Notes under the pieces: model-generated
The model's database searches: none
What the model was told of the DNA's origin: nothing
The model's input: the letters and a program-made list of their open reading frames with translations, nothing else
Shown: in pieces, positions 17,101-23,893 of the stretch
Layout of the letters: each line of letters starts with the position of its first letter
Position numbering within the stretch: position 1 is the first letter of the stretch
Origin: Bacillota bacterium
GTDB lineage: Bacteria; Bacillota; Clostridia; Acetivibrionales; DTU013
Direction of reading: 5' to 3'
NCBI GenBank assembly: GCA_023439545.1
Contig: JAEXNT010000084.1
Location: forward strand, 1-42,977
DNA: 42,977 bases
Program-made: the position numbers and the translations under genes

Positions 17101-17612
17101 GGCTGCTCGACGAGGCTGTGAGCGAGTTGAAGGGCGAACCGCCCAGACGCGAGGAGGCTGAGATTACAATAGACCTCAATGTCAGCGCATATATCGATGA
17201 TTCGTACATCGGCGTTGAAAGCAAAAAGATCGAGATGTACAAGAAGATTGCGGCCATCCGCGATGAACAGGATGTCCTCGATATCGAGGATGAACTTGCA
17301 GACAGATACGGTGAAATGCCGGAGCCGGTCAGGAACCTGGTAAGTATTGCATATATAAAGGCGCTTTCGCAATCTCTGGGCTTTGTAACCGTATCCGAGA
17401 AGAACGATACGGTTCAGTTTGTCCTGGGAGGTGCGAAAAAGATCGACTTCAAGGCCATAGGGAAAGCGGCGGAGAAATATAAGCGGCAGCTGCTTTTCAA
17501 CGCTGGGTCGGCGCCTTATCTGGTCTACAGGGTTATATCTGGACAGAAGTCCCGCATCCTGGACAATATTAAGATTTTGTTACAGGATTTAAAAAGCTTT
17601 GAAGTATCCTGA
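14115..17612 (+). CDS. mfd: Transcription-repair coupling factor Mfd
   Basis: Mfd displaces RNA polymerase stalled at DNA damage and recruits UvrA. The protein is about 1165 residues, normal for the family. It has a UvrB-like N-terminal module, a CarD-type RNA polymerase interaction domain (about 495-560, IGDYVVHQAHGIGQYVGI), and a RecG-like translocase with Walker A GDVGYGKT (646-653) and DEEQRFG (748 onward). The motif TATPIPRTLHMS, a GRVGR arginine-finger region and the C-terminal UvrA-masking domain complete it. I prefer ATG 14115 because GGAAGG lies just before it, whereas ATG 14103 has no SD. It is normally downstream of pth in Firmicutes. Confidence 0.96.
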   Translation: MDNLIDSLLEMEEYRHVLSAAKNYTGAVNIVGPSESQKAHICYALCRHSGQKGIFVAFNEMQARKLYEDFGFFWGDDVLFYPNKEIMLYDVEAKSNDAVYQRIKVLDRMVRGDFTFIVTSIEAMSHKLIRPELLEDSVIDIGYDSGIDLEDLARRLVMMAYERVETVERHGQFAIRGGIIDVFPVDADSAVRLELFGDEVDSIRFFDVNTQRSTDKVKRVRIIPAREIIYAPEKKPEIIKAINGDLAPAAKKNHALVQKIQGDLELMKESWYFPGIDRYIPYIADTPNTLTGYAAKDVLIFMDEPVRQKQRLDNLLLEHDEMCKAMLEKGQLLPQTRGIFFGYEELYSKVAESRTFYLSTINVDSMASKSSRVYDIPCRIMGSFQGSVDMLAESLTGWKKNKNRVLLLSGTRGRGERLRETLAAKEIETVYMDTAETPIQPGQVIITHGSLHKGFEYPTIGFVVISDKEVFGQDRKKLAKTSSKHKGRPISLFSELSIGDYVVHQAHGIGQYVGIDKLSVEGVKKDYLKIRYQDGAFLYIPTNQLDLIQKYIGSEGKQPKVNKLGGTDWLKTKNKVKESLKDLAEELIRLYAQRQAAKGFKYSRDTVWQNQFEEQFPYEETEDQLKCIEEIKEDMESGRLMDRLLCGDVGYGKTEVAIRAIFKAAMDGKQVAYLVPTTVLAQQQYNSFAERLRDFPVSVEVISRFRSQTEQKRILKEVKAGNIDILVGTHRLLQKDIHFKDLGLLVIDEEQRFGVSHKERLKNFAPGIDVLTLTATPIPRTLHMSLVGIRDISVIEDPPEERYPVQTYVMEYNRDVIKDGIIRELGRQGQVFYLYNRVRTIDMRAAEIQAMVPDARIAVAHGQMDERQLEDIMFSFIKGEYDVLVCTTIIESGLDMPNVNTIIVEDADRMGLAQLYQLRGRVGRSNRLAYAYITYKKDKVVSEVAEKRLQAIKEFTELGSGFKIAMRDMEIRGAGNLLGSEQHGHMESVGYDMYCRLLDEAVSELKGEPPRREEAEITIDLNVSAYIDDSYIGVESKKIEMYKKIAAIRDEQDVLDIEDELADRYGEMPEPVRNLVSIAYIKALSQSLGFVTVSEKNDTVQFVLGGAKKIDFKAIGKAAEKYKRQLLFNAGSAPYLVYRVISGQKSRILDNIKILLQDLKSFEVS

Positions 17613-17626
17613 TTATCTATTATAAT
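17599..17626 (+). promoter_or_regulatory. Probable sigma-A promoter of the foldase gene
   Basis: TTGAAG (17599-17604) and TATAAT (17621-17626) are 16 bases apart at the very end of mfd, about 32 bases before the foldase start. A separate transcript from mfd is likely. Confidence 0.55.
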
Positions 17627-17657
17627 GTAGTTATCAATAGGATGGGGAGAGATTGCT

Positions 17658-18836
17658 TTGGATAACAATATTAAGAATAAAAATACCAGCAGCCATCAAG
17701 CGCCGGAAGAAAAAAAGAAACTGCCGATATTCGCCGTATACGGCCTGATTGCCGTGGCGGTACTTGCCGCGATTACGGTCGGACTGATCATATTTTTCAA
17801 TTCTTCCGGCAAAACAGTAGCCACGATCGACGGTCAGAAGATTTCCGCGGACGAGTTCAGATATTATCTTAAAGCACAAGAGCAGCAGATGTATTATGAA
17901 GCCAAATCGTTGGATCCCAACTTGACCGAAGCTACGTTCTGGGCTACCAAGATCGGCGGGGTAGACGCCAAGGTAATCGCAAAGAAAAAGGCCACCGACC
18001 TCATGAGGGATGACAAGATACAGTATGCAAAGGCAATGGCGGCCAATGTCTCATTGACTTCCGACGAGACAGCGCAGATAGATAGTTCAATAAATAATAA
18101 TATAATAAAGTCGTTGGGCAACGGAAACAAAATACAGGCCAATAAAGCTTTCCAGGAGCAATACGGATTTTCCATCGACGTTTTCAGGCAGGCGCAGATA
18201 GAAAATTACACAGTACAAAAATTTGTAGCGCAGCAAGCGTCCAAGATATCGGACGCCGATGCGAGCGTGGACAAGTATTACAAGAGCAACCCCGAATGGT
18301 TCAAGGAGGACACGCAATACAGGACCGGCGGCGAGGAAGCGATATGGTCAAGGCACATATTGTTCTTGTTCCCGGAGAATGCGACACAGGCTGACAAGGA
18401 TGCGGCAAAGAAAAAGGCTGAGGATGCCATTGCAAGGCTAAAGGCCGGCGAAGATTTTGCGACACTGGCCAAGGAGCTTTCAGAAGATGGATCCAAGGAC
18501 AGGGGCGGAGATTATTTATTCGGGAAAAGCGCTGATATTTTCCCCGAGTACAGGGATGCCACAAACGCACTCAATCCGGGCCAGTATACGGAAACACCCG
18601 TCATGTCGAGCGCAGGATACCATGTTATCAAAGTTGAAGAGAAGTACGCCAAGGATCAGCCTGTCAGTCTTAAATGTGCAACTGACTATTACGAATTCGG
18701 TAAAGGGTTTATAAAGTACAAGCTTTATCAGAAGCAGCTCGACGGCTGGATAAAGGCTACCGATTTCAAACTGAATCAACCGGTCTATGATTCGATTAAT
18801 ATAACTCCGAGCACTACCGAGGCTCCGATAAAATAA
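17658..18836 (+). CDS. Membrane-anchored PpiC-type peptidyl-prolyl isomerase (SurA/PrsA-like foldase)
   Basis: This 392-residue protein has a short cytoplasmic N-terminus, one membrane anchor (about residues 30-51), a SurA-like N-terminal helical region, and a parvulin domain (about 231-325) with WSRHILFLF, FATLAKELSEDGSKDRGGD and AGYHVIKVEE. Proteins of this kind help exported proteins fold at the outer face of the membrane. There is no lipobox cysteine, so unlike Bacillus PrsA it is held by a transmembrane helix or an uncleaved signal. The TTG start at 17658 has GGGGAGAG upstream. In clostridia a prsA-like gene commonly sits between mfd and spoVT, as here. Confidence 0.9.
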   Translation: MDNNIKNKNTSSHQAPEEKKKLPIFAVYGLIAVAVLAAITVGLIIFFNSSGKTVATIDGQKISADEFRYYLKAQEQQMYYEAKSLDPNLTEATFWATKIGGVDAKVIAKKKATDLMRDDKIQYAKAMAANVSLTSDETAQIDSSINNNIIKSLGNGNKIQANKAFQEQYGFSIDVFRQAQIENYTVQKFVAQQASKISDADASVDKYYKSNPEWFKEDTQYRTGGEEAIWSRHILFLFPENATQADKDAAKKKAEDAIARLKAGEDFATLAKELSEDGSKDRGGDYLFGKSADIFPEYRDATNALNPGQYTETPVMSSAGYHVIKVEEKYAKDQPVSLKCATDYYEFGKGFIKYKLYQKQLDGWIKATDFKLNQPVYDSINITPSTTEAPIK

Positions 18837-18863
18837 GTTTTGAATATATGGATTGAAGATTAA

Positions 18864-18896
18864 CGGGGACTGCTTTTACAGGTAGTCCTTTTCTTT
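18864..18896 (+). terminator. Rho-independent terminator of the foldase gene
   Basis: GGACTGCT (18867-18874) pairs with GGTAGTCC (18881-18888) through two G-U pairs and is followed by TTTTCTTTT. Confidence 0.75.
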
Positions 18897-18901
18897 TAAG
18901 C

Positions 18902-18940
18902 AGAGGGATGGTTCTTTTGTTCCAAAAGAACCGCCCCTCT
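18902..18940. terminator. Long near-perfect hairpin upstream of spoVT
   Basis: GGTTCTTTTG (18910-18919) pairs perfectly with CAAAAGAACC (18923-18932) around a 3-base loop. The stem is extended by AGAGGG/CCCTCT beyond a two-base internal mismatch. Only three T residues follow, so it may be a second terminator, an RNA-stability element or a barrier protecting the spoVT promoter. Confidence 0.6.
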
Positions 18941-18971
18941 GTTTCACAACAATTTCACAAATCACCTCTTA

Positions 18972-19002
18972 TGTATAAAACTCCAATAAACTATAGATAC
19001 TA
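18972..19002 (+). promoter_or_regulatory. Possible sigma-G/sigma-F-type promoter of spoVT
   Basis: TGTATA (18972-18977; GTATA fits the -35 pattern GHATR) is followed after 18 bases by GATACTA (18996-19002), one mismatch from the forespore -10 pattern CATWHTA. spoVT is sigma-G dependent in Bacillus subtilis, which supports the assignment. Confidence 0.5.
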
Positions 19003-19042
19003 AACAAGCAATAAGAAACAATCAGTTAAGGAGGTAACGACT

Positions 19043-19597
19043 TTGAAGGCAACCGGTATCGTACGGAGAATCGATGATCTTGGCAGGGTAGTCATACCCA
19101 AGGAAATCAGAAGAACTTTGAGGATAAGAGAAGGCGACCCTTTGGAAATATTCACAGATAAAGAAGGCGAAGTTATACTGAAAAAATATTCTCCGATAGG
19201 TGAGCTGGGTGATTTCGCATCCCAGTATGCAGATTCCATACACAAAACAAGCGGACATATAACGTGCATAGCCGATAGGGACACCATCATAGCTGTGTCG
19301 GGAGCATCCAAGAAGGAGTTTCTTGAAAAATCACTCAGTTCTGATGTGGAGAAGGTAATAGAGGAGAAGACGACTTTAGTAGTCAAATCATCTGATGATA
19401 AGAGTATAACGATTCTTGCCGATGAAGGAAATGACAAGAAATATACGTCCCAGGTGGTTTCACCGATAATTTCGGAGGGCGATCCAATAGGCGCCGTTAT
19501 TCTGCTGTCCACAGACCCCAACAGTAAAATGGGCGAGGTTGAGGCAAAACTGGCACAGTCGGCGGCGGGTTTCCTTGGAAAGCAAATGGAACAGTAA
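19043..19597 (+). CDS. spoVT: Stage V sporulation transcription factor SpoVT
   Basis: SpoVT is a forespore regulator that modulates sigma-G-dependent genes. The 184-residue protein has the AbrB-type swapped-hairpin DNA-binding domain at the N-terminus (MKATGIVRRIDDLGRVVIP to about residue 52) and a GAF-like sensor domain after it, which is the SpoVT architecture. The TTG at 19043 has AAGGAGGT upstream and gives the conserved N-terminus. The gene is monocistronic by context: hairpins and a sporulation-type promoter lie upstream and a strong terminator downstream. Confidence 0.95.
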   Translation: MKATGIVRRIDDLGRVVIPKEIRRTLRIREGDPLEIFTDKEGEVILKKYSPIGELGDFASQYADSIHKTSGHITCIADRDTIIAVSGASKKEFLEKSLSSDVEKVIEEKTTLVVKSSDDKSITILADEGNDKKYTSQVVSPIISEGDPIGAVILLSTDPNSKMGEVEAKLAQSAAGFLGKQMEQ

Positions 19598-19659
19598 GCT
19601 TGAGTGGATTTATGGTATGGCAGTATGGATAAGGAAGTAAAATCCCATGTGACGGGATG

Positions 19660-19692
19660 AAAACAGCAGAAGTAGCAGGTCTGCTGTTTTTT
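19660..19692 (+). terminator. Rho-independent terminator of spoVT
   Basis: AAAACAGCAGA (19660-19670) and TCTGCTGTTTT (19680-19690) form a perfect 11-bp stem with a 9-base loop, and the T-run continues to 19692. Confidence 0.9.
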
Positions 19693-19740
19693 GCGTTTGC
19701 GGAAATTGCGTAAACCCGCCGCAGTGGTTGCTTTTTTATA

Positions 19741-19915
19741 GTCGTGCGGCTGCTTTCTATTGCGGAATTTTGCTCAAAGAGCATATAGATTCGGTTTGGC
19801 GGCAGGTCTAGCTCGCTCCGCGGAGCTTCGCTCAAACAGAGATTTGCCCTTACAATGACTCATCAATATGCTCTAGCTCGCAAAACTCATGCAATTTCAA
19901 GCAGCCGGGCACGAC
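19741..19915. repeat. MITE-like element B, inverted relative to element A
   Basis: This 175-bp element between the spoVT terminator and the sigI promoter begins GTCGTGCGGCTGCTT and ends with the matching inverted sequence (GCACGAC at 19909-19915, with two extra bases in the arm). Its reverse complement aligns through most of its length with 13896-14080, sharing blocks such as TGAGTTTTGCG, AAGGGCAAAT and CTATATGCTCTTTGAGCA. The central palindrome is GCTCCGCGGAGC (19815-19826), different in sequence from that of element A but at the same place. No protein is encoded. Confidence 0.75.
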
Positions 19916-19969
19916 GTTTACCCTCCTATTGCAAAATTCTCTTTGTTTCAGTTTTTTTACACCCGTATT

Positions 19970-19998
19970 ACACCTAAATTAAGAAATCCTCCTGCGAA
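19970..19998 (+). promoter_or_regulatory. Possible sigma-I autoregulatory promoter of sigI
   Basis: ACACCTAAA (19970-19978) and CGAA (19995-19998) are separated by 16 bases, about 65 bases before the sigI start. Sigma-I promoters are known for a C-rich, A-ending -35 and a CGAA -10, and sigI operons are commonly autoregulated. The match is suggestive only. Confidence 0.4.
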
Positions 19999-20063
19999 CA
20001 TTATTGTGAGGCAGGTATGGTATACTTTTCTTATCTACGTGCAAGGACGGAGCAGGGGGATAC

Positions 20064-20762
20064 ATGCAGTTCACTGCCATACATGACAGGATCGAGAGCA
20101 TACGCGCCAATACTGATGACATGGATGGGTTTGTCGAGGAATACAAGCCCTTTATTGCAGCGTGCGCGGAAAAAGTGGCAGGCAGGTATCTCGTGTACGG
20201 CTCGGACGACGAACTCAGTATCGCGATGATAGCATTCACCGAAGCCATAAGAGCCTTTGACCGGTCGAAAGGTAACTTTTTCTCATTTTCCCGTAATGTC
20301 ATCAAAAGAAGACTTATCGATTACTATCGAAAAGAAAAGCGTCACAACAACGTCATATCCCTGAATATGTACATTGAAAACCAGGATGAGGAATTTGACC
20401 TGAGCTATGGCGAGTCGCTCAGGATATATTCAGATAAAAGGCTTGCAGAACAAAGGAAACTCGAATTGGAAGAGTTGGGTAAAGAATTGGAGAACTGGAA
20501 AATAAGCTATTCAGACCTTGCAAAGGCTTCCCCGGGACACAAAAAGTCACGACGCGAGTGTGGTGAACTGGTCGGGTTGATATTGTCACGTTCGGACCTT
20601 ATCCAGCCGATATTGATAAAAAAGTATCTGCCGGTTACAGAACTTGAGAAAGCTTCGGGATTACCCCGAAAATTCATTGAGCGGTTCCGAAGATATATCA
20701 TAGCATTAGTTATAATATCGACGGGCGAATATGAATGTATAAGAGATTACATAAAACTTTAG
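20064..20762 (+). CDS. sigI: RNA polymerase sigma factor SigI
   Basis: This 232-residue alternative sigma factor of the sigma-I family has a region 2 containing YLVYGSDDELSIAMIAFTEAIRAFDRSKGNFFSFSRNVIKRRLIDY and a C-terminal SigI domain ending in the helix-turn-helix LEKASGLPRKFIERFRRYI. Sigma-I controls heat and wall-stress genes in Bacillus and polysaccharide-degradation genes in cellulolytic clostridia. AGGGGG lies just before ATG 20064. The cognate anti-sigma gene rsgI starts 17 bases after the stop, so sigI-rsgI is an operon and the pair forms a membrane signalling switch. Confidence 0.94.
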   Translation: MQFTAIHDRIESIRANTDDMDGFVEEYKPFIAACAEKVAGRYLVYGSDDELSIAMIAFTEAIRAFDRSKGNFFSFSRNVIKRRLIDYYRKEKRHNNVISLNMYIENQDEEFDLSYGESLRIYSDKRLAEQRKLELEELGKELENWKISYSDLAKASPGHKKSRRECGELVGLILSRSDLIQPILIKKYLPVTELEKASGLPRKFIERFRRYIIALVIISTGEYECIRDYIKL

Positions 20763-20779
20763 AAAGGGGGGCTGGAGAA

Positions 20780-22303
20780 ATGAAAGGGATTATAGCACAA
20801 ATCGAAGGGAAATACGCAGTTGTCCTTGCGCAGGATGGCTCGTTCCGTAAAATCAGGGCTAAACCCCATATGGAAACAGGTATAGAGATAGATATGGACC
20901 AGCCCGCCGGGAAACTGCAGAACACCAGGTTGGTCATGAAAGTCACTTCGATAGCGGCGGCTGCACTGCTGGCGCTTGGGGCGGGTTATGGCGCCTATAG
21001 CTACGCAATGCCATATAGTTATGTTCATCTCGATATCAACCCGAGCGTTGAACTGACGGCAAACGTTTACGACAGGATAATTAAAGCCGAAGCGCTCAAT
21101 GAAGACGGCCGGAAACTCCTTGAGGGCAGCAGCCTGAAGTTTTCCAGGATCGAGACAGGTGTTTCGGACCTGCTTGGCATAGCTGTCGAGAAAGGATACC
21201 TCACTGAAGACGAGCCGCAAACGGAGGGCGCCACTACGGGCGCGGCGGTAAATGCTAACACGCCGGTAAATGTGAACACGCCGGGAGGAAACACTGACTC
21301 CGCCGAAGCGGATGAGCAGCCGCAGGTACTCGATAATGCCGTGCTTGTTACTGTTTCCAGCAATAGTCCCCGAAAATCGGGTAATTTAAAAAAGAAAATA
21401 ATGGACGTGGCTTCCAGGGAATTGGATACCGATAAGGTAGAATCCGAGATTCTTGTAGGCGAAACGAGCATGGAACAAAGGAATGAGGCGAGAGAACTCG
21501 GCATTACACCCGGAAAGCTGGCGCTTATCGAAGACGCCATGGAGGGCGAGCCGGAGTTTCAGCTTGATGACCTTAAGAAGGATTCTGTAAAGGAACTGTT
21601 GAAAAAGCTACAGGGAAAAGAAAATAAAAGGCGGGGGAACGGCAATACCGGAGCACAAACCGGCGCAAGAGAGCAAGGTTCGCGGGAGCAGCCTCCGGAC
21701 AATAAAACGGATAGTCCGGTTCGGCTGGAAAACGCAGCTGTCCTTAAAAACCATGGAAATGGCCGCGCCCAGGCGGCGGAGCAAGGCACGCAGGATCAGA
21801 AAGTGAAAGCAGGGATTGCAGGGAGCGCCGGATCACCCGCCGGGAACAGTAAAAGCCGTTCACTGGATTGGATCAATAACCGGTTGAAGAACGAAACTAA
21901 GGGCCAGACACAGAACAAGACAAGAAAAAAGTATGATAACCCGGGCAGCGAATCGGAGCAAACCCGGACTGGAGTACCGGGTAAAGGTCAGGATGAAGGT
22001 ACGGTCAATGACCCGACGGAAAATAGCAGCAAAAACGCGGTTACAGATAAGGGGGAACAGGCCAAATCCGGAATCGGCAGCAGTAATAACAAAAATACCA
22101 ATGAAGCAGACCGCAAGACTGCGGGCAAAAATGCAAATGAATTAAAGACACAAAGGAAACAATTGAGTAACGATCTGCTTGACCAGATGGAGAAGCAGCT
22201 TAAGGAACGTAACAATATTTTGAACGGTAAAAATACGAATGCAGATAAAAGTAATGCAAACAGCGGAAAAACGGATATGAATAGCAGCGGTAAAAAAAGA
22301 TAG
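20780..22303 (+). CDS. rsgI: Anti-sigma-I factor RsgI with a long disordered extracellular tail
   Basis: RsgI holds SigI at the membrane until an outside signal releases it. The N-terminal cytoplasmic domain (MKGIIAQIEGKYAVVL...) binds SigI. A membrane helix spans about residues 50-76. The following juxtamembrane domain has HLDINPSVEL with N87-P88, equivalent to the Asn-Pro bond where RsgI proteins are reported to self-cleave. From about residue 200 the 507-residue chain is hydrophilic and low in complexity (Asn, Lys, Gly, Gln, Ser), with no recognisable carbohydrate-binding sensor module such as cellulosome-type RsgI proteins carry. I chose ATG 20780 because GGGGGG and GGAG precede it and the SigI-binding domain starts there; the upstream ATG at 20735 lies inside sigI. 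Confidence 0.92.
   Translation: MKGIIAQIEGKYAVVLAQDGSFRKIRAKPHMETGIEIDMDQPAGKLQNTRLVMKVTSIAAAALLALGAGYGAYSYAMPYSYVHLDINPSVELTANVYDRIIKAEALNEDGRKLLEGSSLKFSRIETGVSDLLGIAVEKGYLTEDEPQTEGATTGAAVNANTPVNVNTPGGNTDSAEADEQPQVLDNAVLVTVSSNSPRKSGNLKKKIMDVASRELDTDKVESEILVGETSMEQRNEARELGITPGKLALIEDAMEGEPEFQLDDLKKDSVKELLKKLQGKENKRRGNGNTGAQTGAREQGSREQPPDNKTDSPVRLENAAVLKNHGNGRAQAAEQGTQDQKVKAGIAGSAGSPAGNSKSRSLDWINNRLKNETKGQTQNKTRKKYDNPGSESEQTRTGVPGKGQDEGTVNDPTENSSKNAVTDKGEQAKSGIGSSNNKNTNEADRKTAGKNANELKTQRKQLSNDLLDQMEKQLKERNNILNGKNTNADKSNANSGKTDMNSSGKKR
21248..21283 (+). repeat. Two tandem 18-bp repeats inside rsgI
   Basis: GTAAATGCTAACACGCCG is followed by GTAAATGTGAACACGCCG. They encode VNANTP-VNVNTP at the start of the disordered region, a sign of slippage-driven growth of the tail. 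Confidence 0.6.
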
Positions 22304-22328
22304 AAAGAGTTTTCCTTTAGAAGAAAAA

Positions 22329-22357
22329 TACCCCTGAAAACCTCCCTTTGGTTACGA
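22329..22357 (+). promoter_or_regulatory. Sigma-I-like promoter of the discoidin-domain gene
   Basis: ACCCCTGAAAA (22329-22339) and CGAA (22354-22357) are 14 bases apart, resembling the C-rich/AAA -35 and CGAA -10 of sigma-I promoters and the candidate site upstream of sigI. Transcription would start near 22363-22365, inside the loop of the overlapping inverted repeat and about 28 bases before the ATG. Confidence 0.5.
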
Positions 22358-22390
22358 ATTATTTGATATAAAACAAAAGGGAGGTTTTTT
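22336..22390 (+). terminator. rsgI terminator hairpin whose 3' arm is the next gene's SD
   Basis: AAAACCTCCCTTT (22336-22348) and AAAGGGAGGTTTT (22375-22387) form a perfect 13-bp stem around a 26-base loop, followed by Ts to 22390 and directly by the ATG at 22392. Read-through RNA from rsgI would form a terminator-like hairpin that also hides the GGGAGG SD. RNA started from the overlapping promoter would lack the 5' arm. Confidence 0.7.
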
Positions 22391-22391
22391 T

Positions 22392-23819
22392 ATGAAGAAA
22401 ATTATAAGTATCGTAATAGCATTGGCATTAATGCTGACAGCAGGAGCGGGAACGGCATTTGCAGGCAGCAAAAATGACAAGTACGGCAAGGTTCCTTTCA
22501 GCAATTTCAGTAAAACCTCGTTCGCCAAAGCGAACAAAAATCTGATGGCAAATTATCAGAAAATGTTGAATGATCTTAAGAACAAATATAAAAAGGATTA
22601 TAAGGACTCCAAGGCGCAAGCTCAGCTTCTGAAGGACATTGCAGAGTTGAAGCACAAGTACGGTGACCAGACGATAAACGTATTTGTGAACGGACAGGAA
22701 GTAGTTACGGATCAAGCGCCTGTAATAAAGAACGGCAAGGTCCTGCTTCCGGTAAAGGCAATAACGAACGGACTGAAGGCTACGTTTACATATGATCCGA
22801 AAACAGGCAGGATCGTCATCAAAAAGGGAGATATAACGGTAACTCTGCAGGTTGGAAGCAATATTGCCATAGTCAACAATACCAGGCTGAATCTTGAGAG
22901 CAAGGTGGAACTGGATAAAAAGCAGGGCGCCATGATACCGCTCGGACTTCTGGCAAAGCTTCTGAACGGTAAATGCGAATTTGACAAGCATTCGGGGACG
23001 GTAACCATAGAGGATGGAACGGTAAGCGTCAATGACAATACCACAGGCGCCGGTACGGAACAGTTCAACTATACGGGGACATGGAACTACGGAACGCAGA
23101 ATGGCGCTTACGGAAATGACAACCACTGGTCCGATGTCACCGGCGCCAGTATCCAGATCAAATTCAACGGAACCAAAATCAAGTTCTACGGAGCAAAGGG
23201 TCCGGCCCATGGTATCGCATACATTTCCATAGACGGTGCGACGCCCAGCGTTATCGATTACTACAGCGACGTGCGCAAGGACAATACGCTCATATATGAA
23301 AGCCCTGTATTGACTGCGGATAAGGAACACACACTGACTGTCATGGTATCGGGTCTTAAAAATGCAAGTTCGGCAGGTACAGCTATTACTGCAGACAGAG
23401 CGGAGATTACGCGCATCGGGACTTCGAACCTGGCTCTGAACAAGCCGGCGAAGGCATCGAGCACATATTCCGAAGGTACGACGACTTACGGCGCGATCAA
23501 TGCAGTCGACGGCAAGGCAGATACCCGCTGGTCCAGCGAATTCAGCGACAATCAGTGGCTGACCGTGGATCTTGGTAACCAGTATGATGTGTCGAGAGTA
23601 GATCTGAATTGGGAAACTGCGTATGCGAAAGGCTATGCCATCCAGCTTTCTACAGATGGCACGAACTGGACGAATGCAGCAGTCATCACCAATGGGGACG
23701 GGGCGAAGGATAAGGTCCTGTTTACCAGCACAAAGGCAAGATACGTCAGGATGCTGGGAATGCAGAGAGCAACCGCGTATGGATATTCCCTCTATGAAAT
23801 GGAGGTTTACTCCAAATAA
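22392..23819 (+). CDS. Secreted protein with copper-amine-oxidase-like domain and F5/8 type C (discoidin) domain
   Basis: This 475-residue exported protein has a clear signal peptide (residues 1-24, cleavage after AFA). A Lys-rich helical segment leads to a copper amine oxidase N-terminal-like domain (about 95-210, with INVFVNGQEVV and VLLPVKAIT), a module commonly used by clostridial surface proteins. A beta-rich middle domain (about 225-345) follows. The C-terminal discoidin domain (about 350-475; NLALNKPAKASS, DGKADTRWSSEF, WLTVDLGNQYDVSRVDL) is of the CBM32-related type that often binds sugars. No catalytic domain is seen. It follows sigI-rsgI and has a sigma-I-like promoter, so I infer a polysaccharide-binding surface protein under SigI control. 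Confidence 0.85.
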   Translation: MKKIISIVIALALMLTAGAGTAFAGSKNDKYGKVPFSNFSKTSFAKANKNLMANYQKMLNDLKNKYKKDYKDSKAQAQLLKDIAELKHKYGDQTINVFVNGQEVVTDQAPVIKNGKVLLPVKAITNGLKATFTYDPKTGRIVIKKGDITVTLQVGSNIAIVNNTRLNLESKVELDKKQGAMIPLGLLAKLLNGKCEFDKHSGTVTIEDGTVSVNDNTTGAGTEQFNYTGTWNYGTQNGAYGNDNHWSDVTGASIQIKFNGTKIKFYGAKGPAHGIAYISIDGATPSVIDYYSDVRKDNTLIYESPVLTADKEHTLTVMVSGLKNASSAGTAITADRAEITRIGTSNLALNKPAKASSTYSEGTTTYGAINAVDGKADTRWSSEFSDNQWLTVDLGNQYDVSRVDLNWETAYAKGYAIQLSTDGTNWTNAAVITNGDGAKDKVLFTSTKARYVRMLGMQRATAYGYSLYEMEVYSK

Positions 23820-23859
23820 CCGGGAGTCCGAAGGATCCTTCTTGTATACATTTTTTGCC

Positions 23860-23893
23860 GGGACAGACCAGATGGCCTGTCCCTTTTCTTTTT
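23860..23893 (+). terminator. Rho-independent terminator of the discoidin-domain gene
   Basis: GGGACAG (23860-23866) pairs with CTGTCCC (23877-23883), with an inner CCA/TGG pairing, followed by TTTTCTTTTT. Confidence 0.85.

Noticed and set aside
22428..23330. 300-codon minus-strand frame inside the discoidin gene
   Set aside because: It is antisense to a protein with signal peptide and known domains; its own translation is Cys/Arg/Tyr-rich noise.
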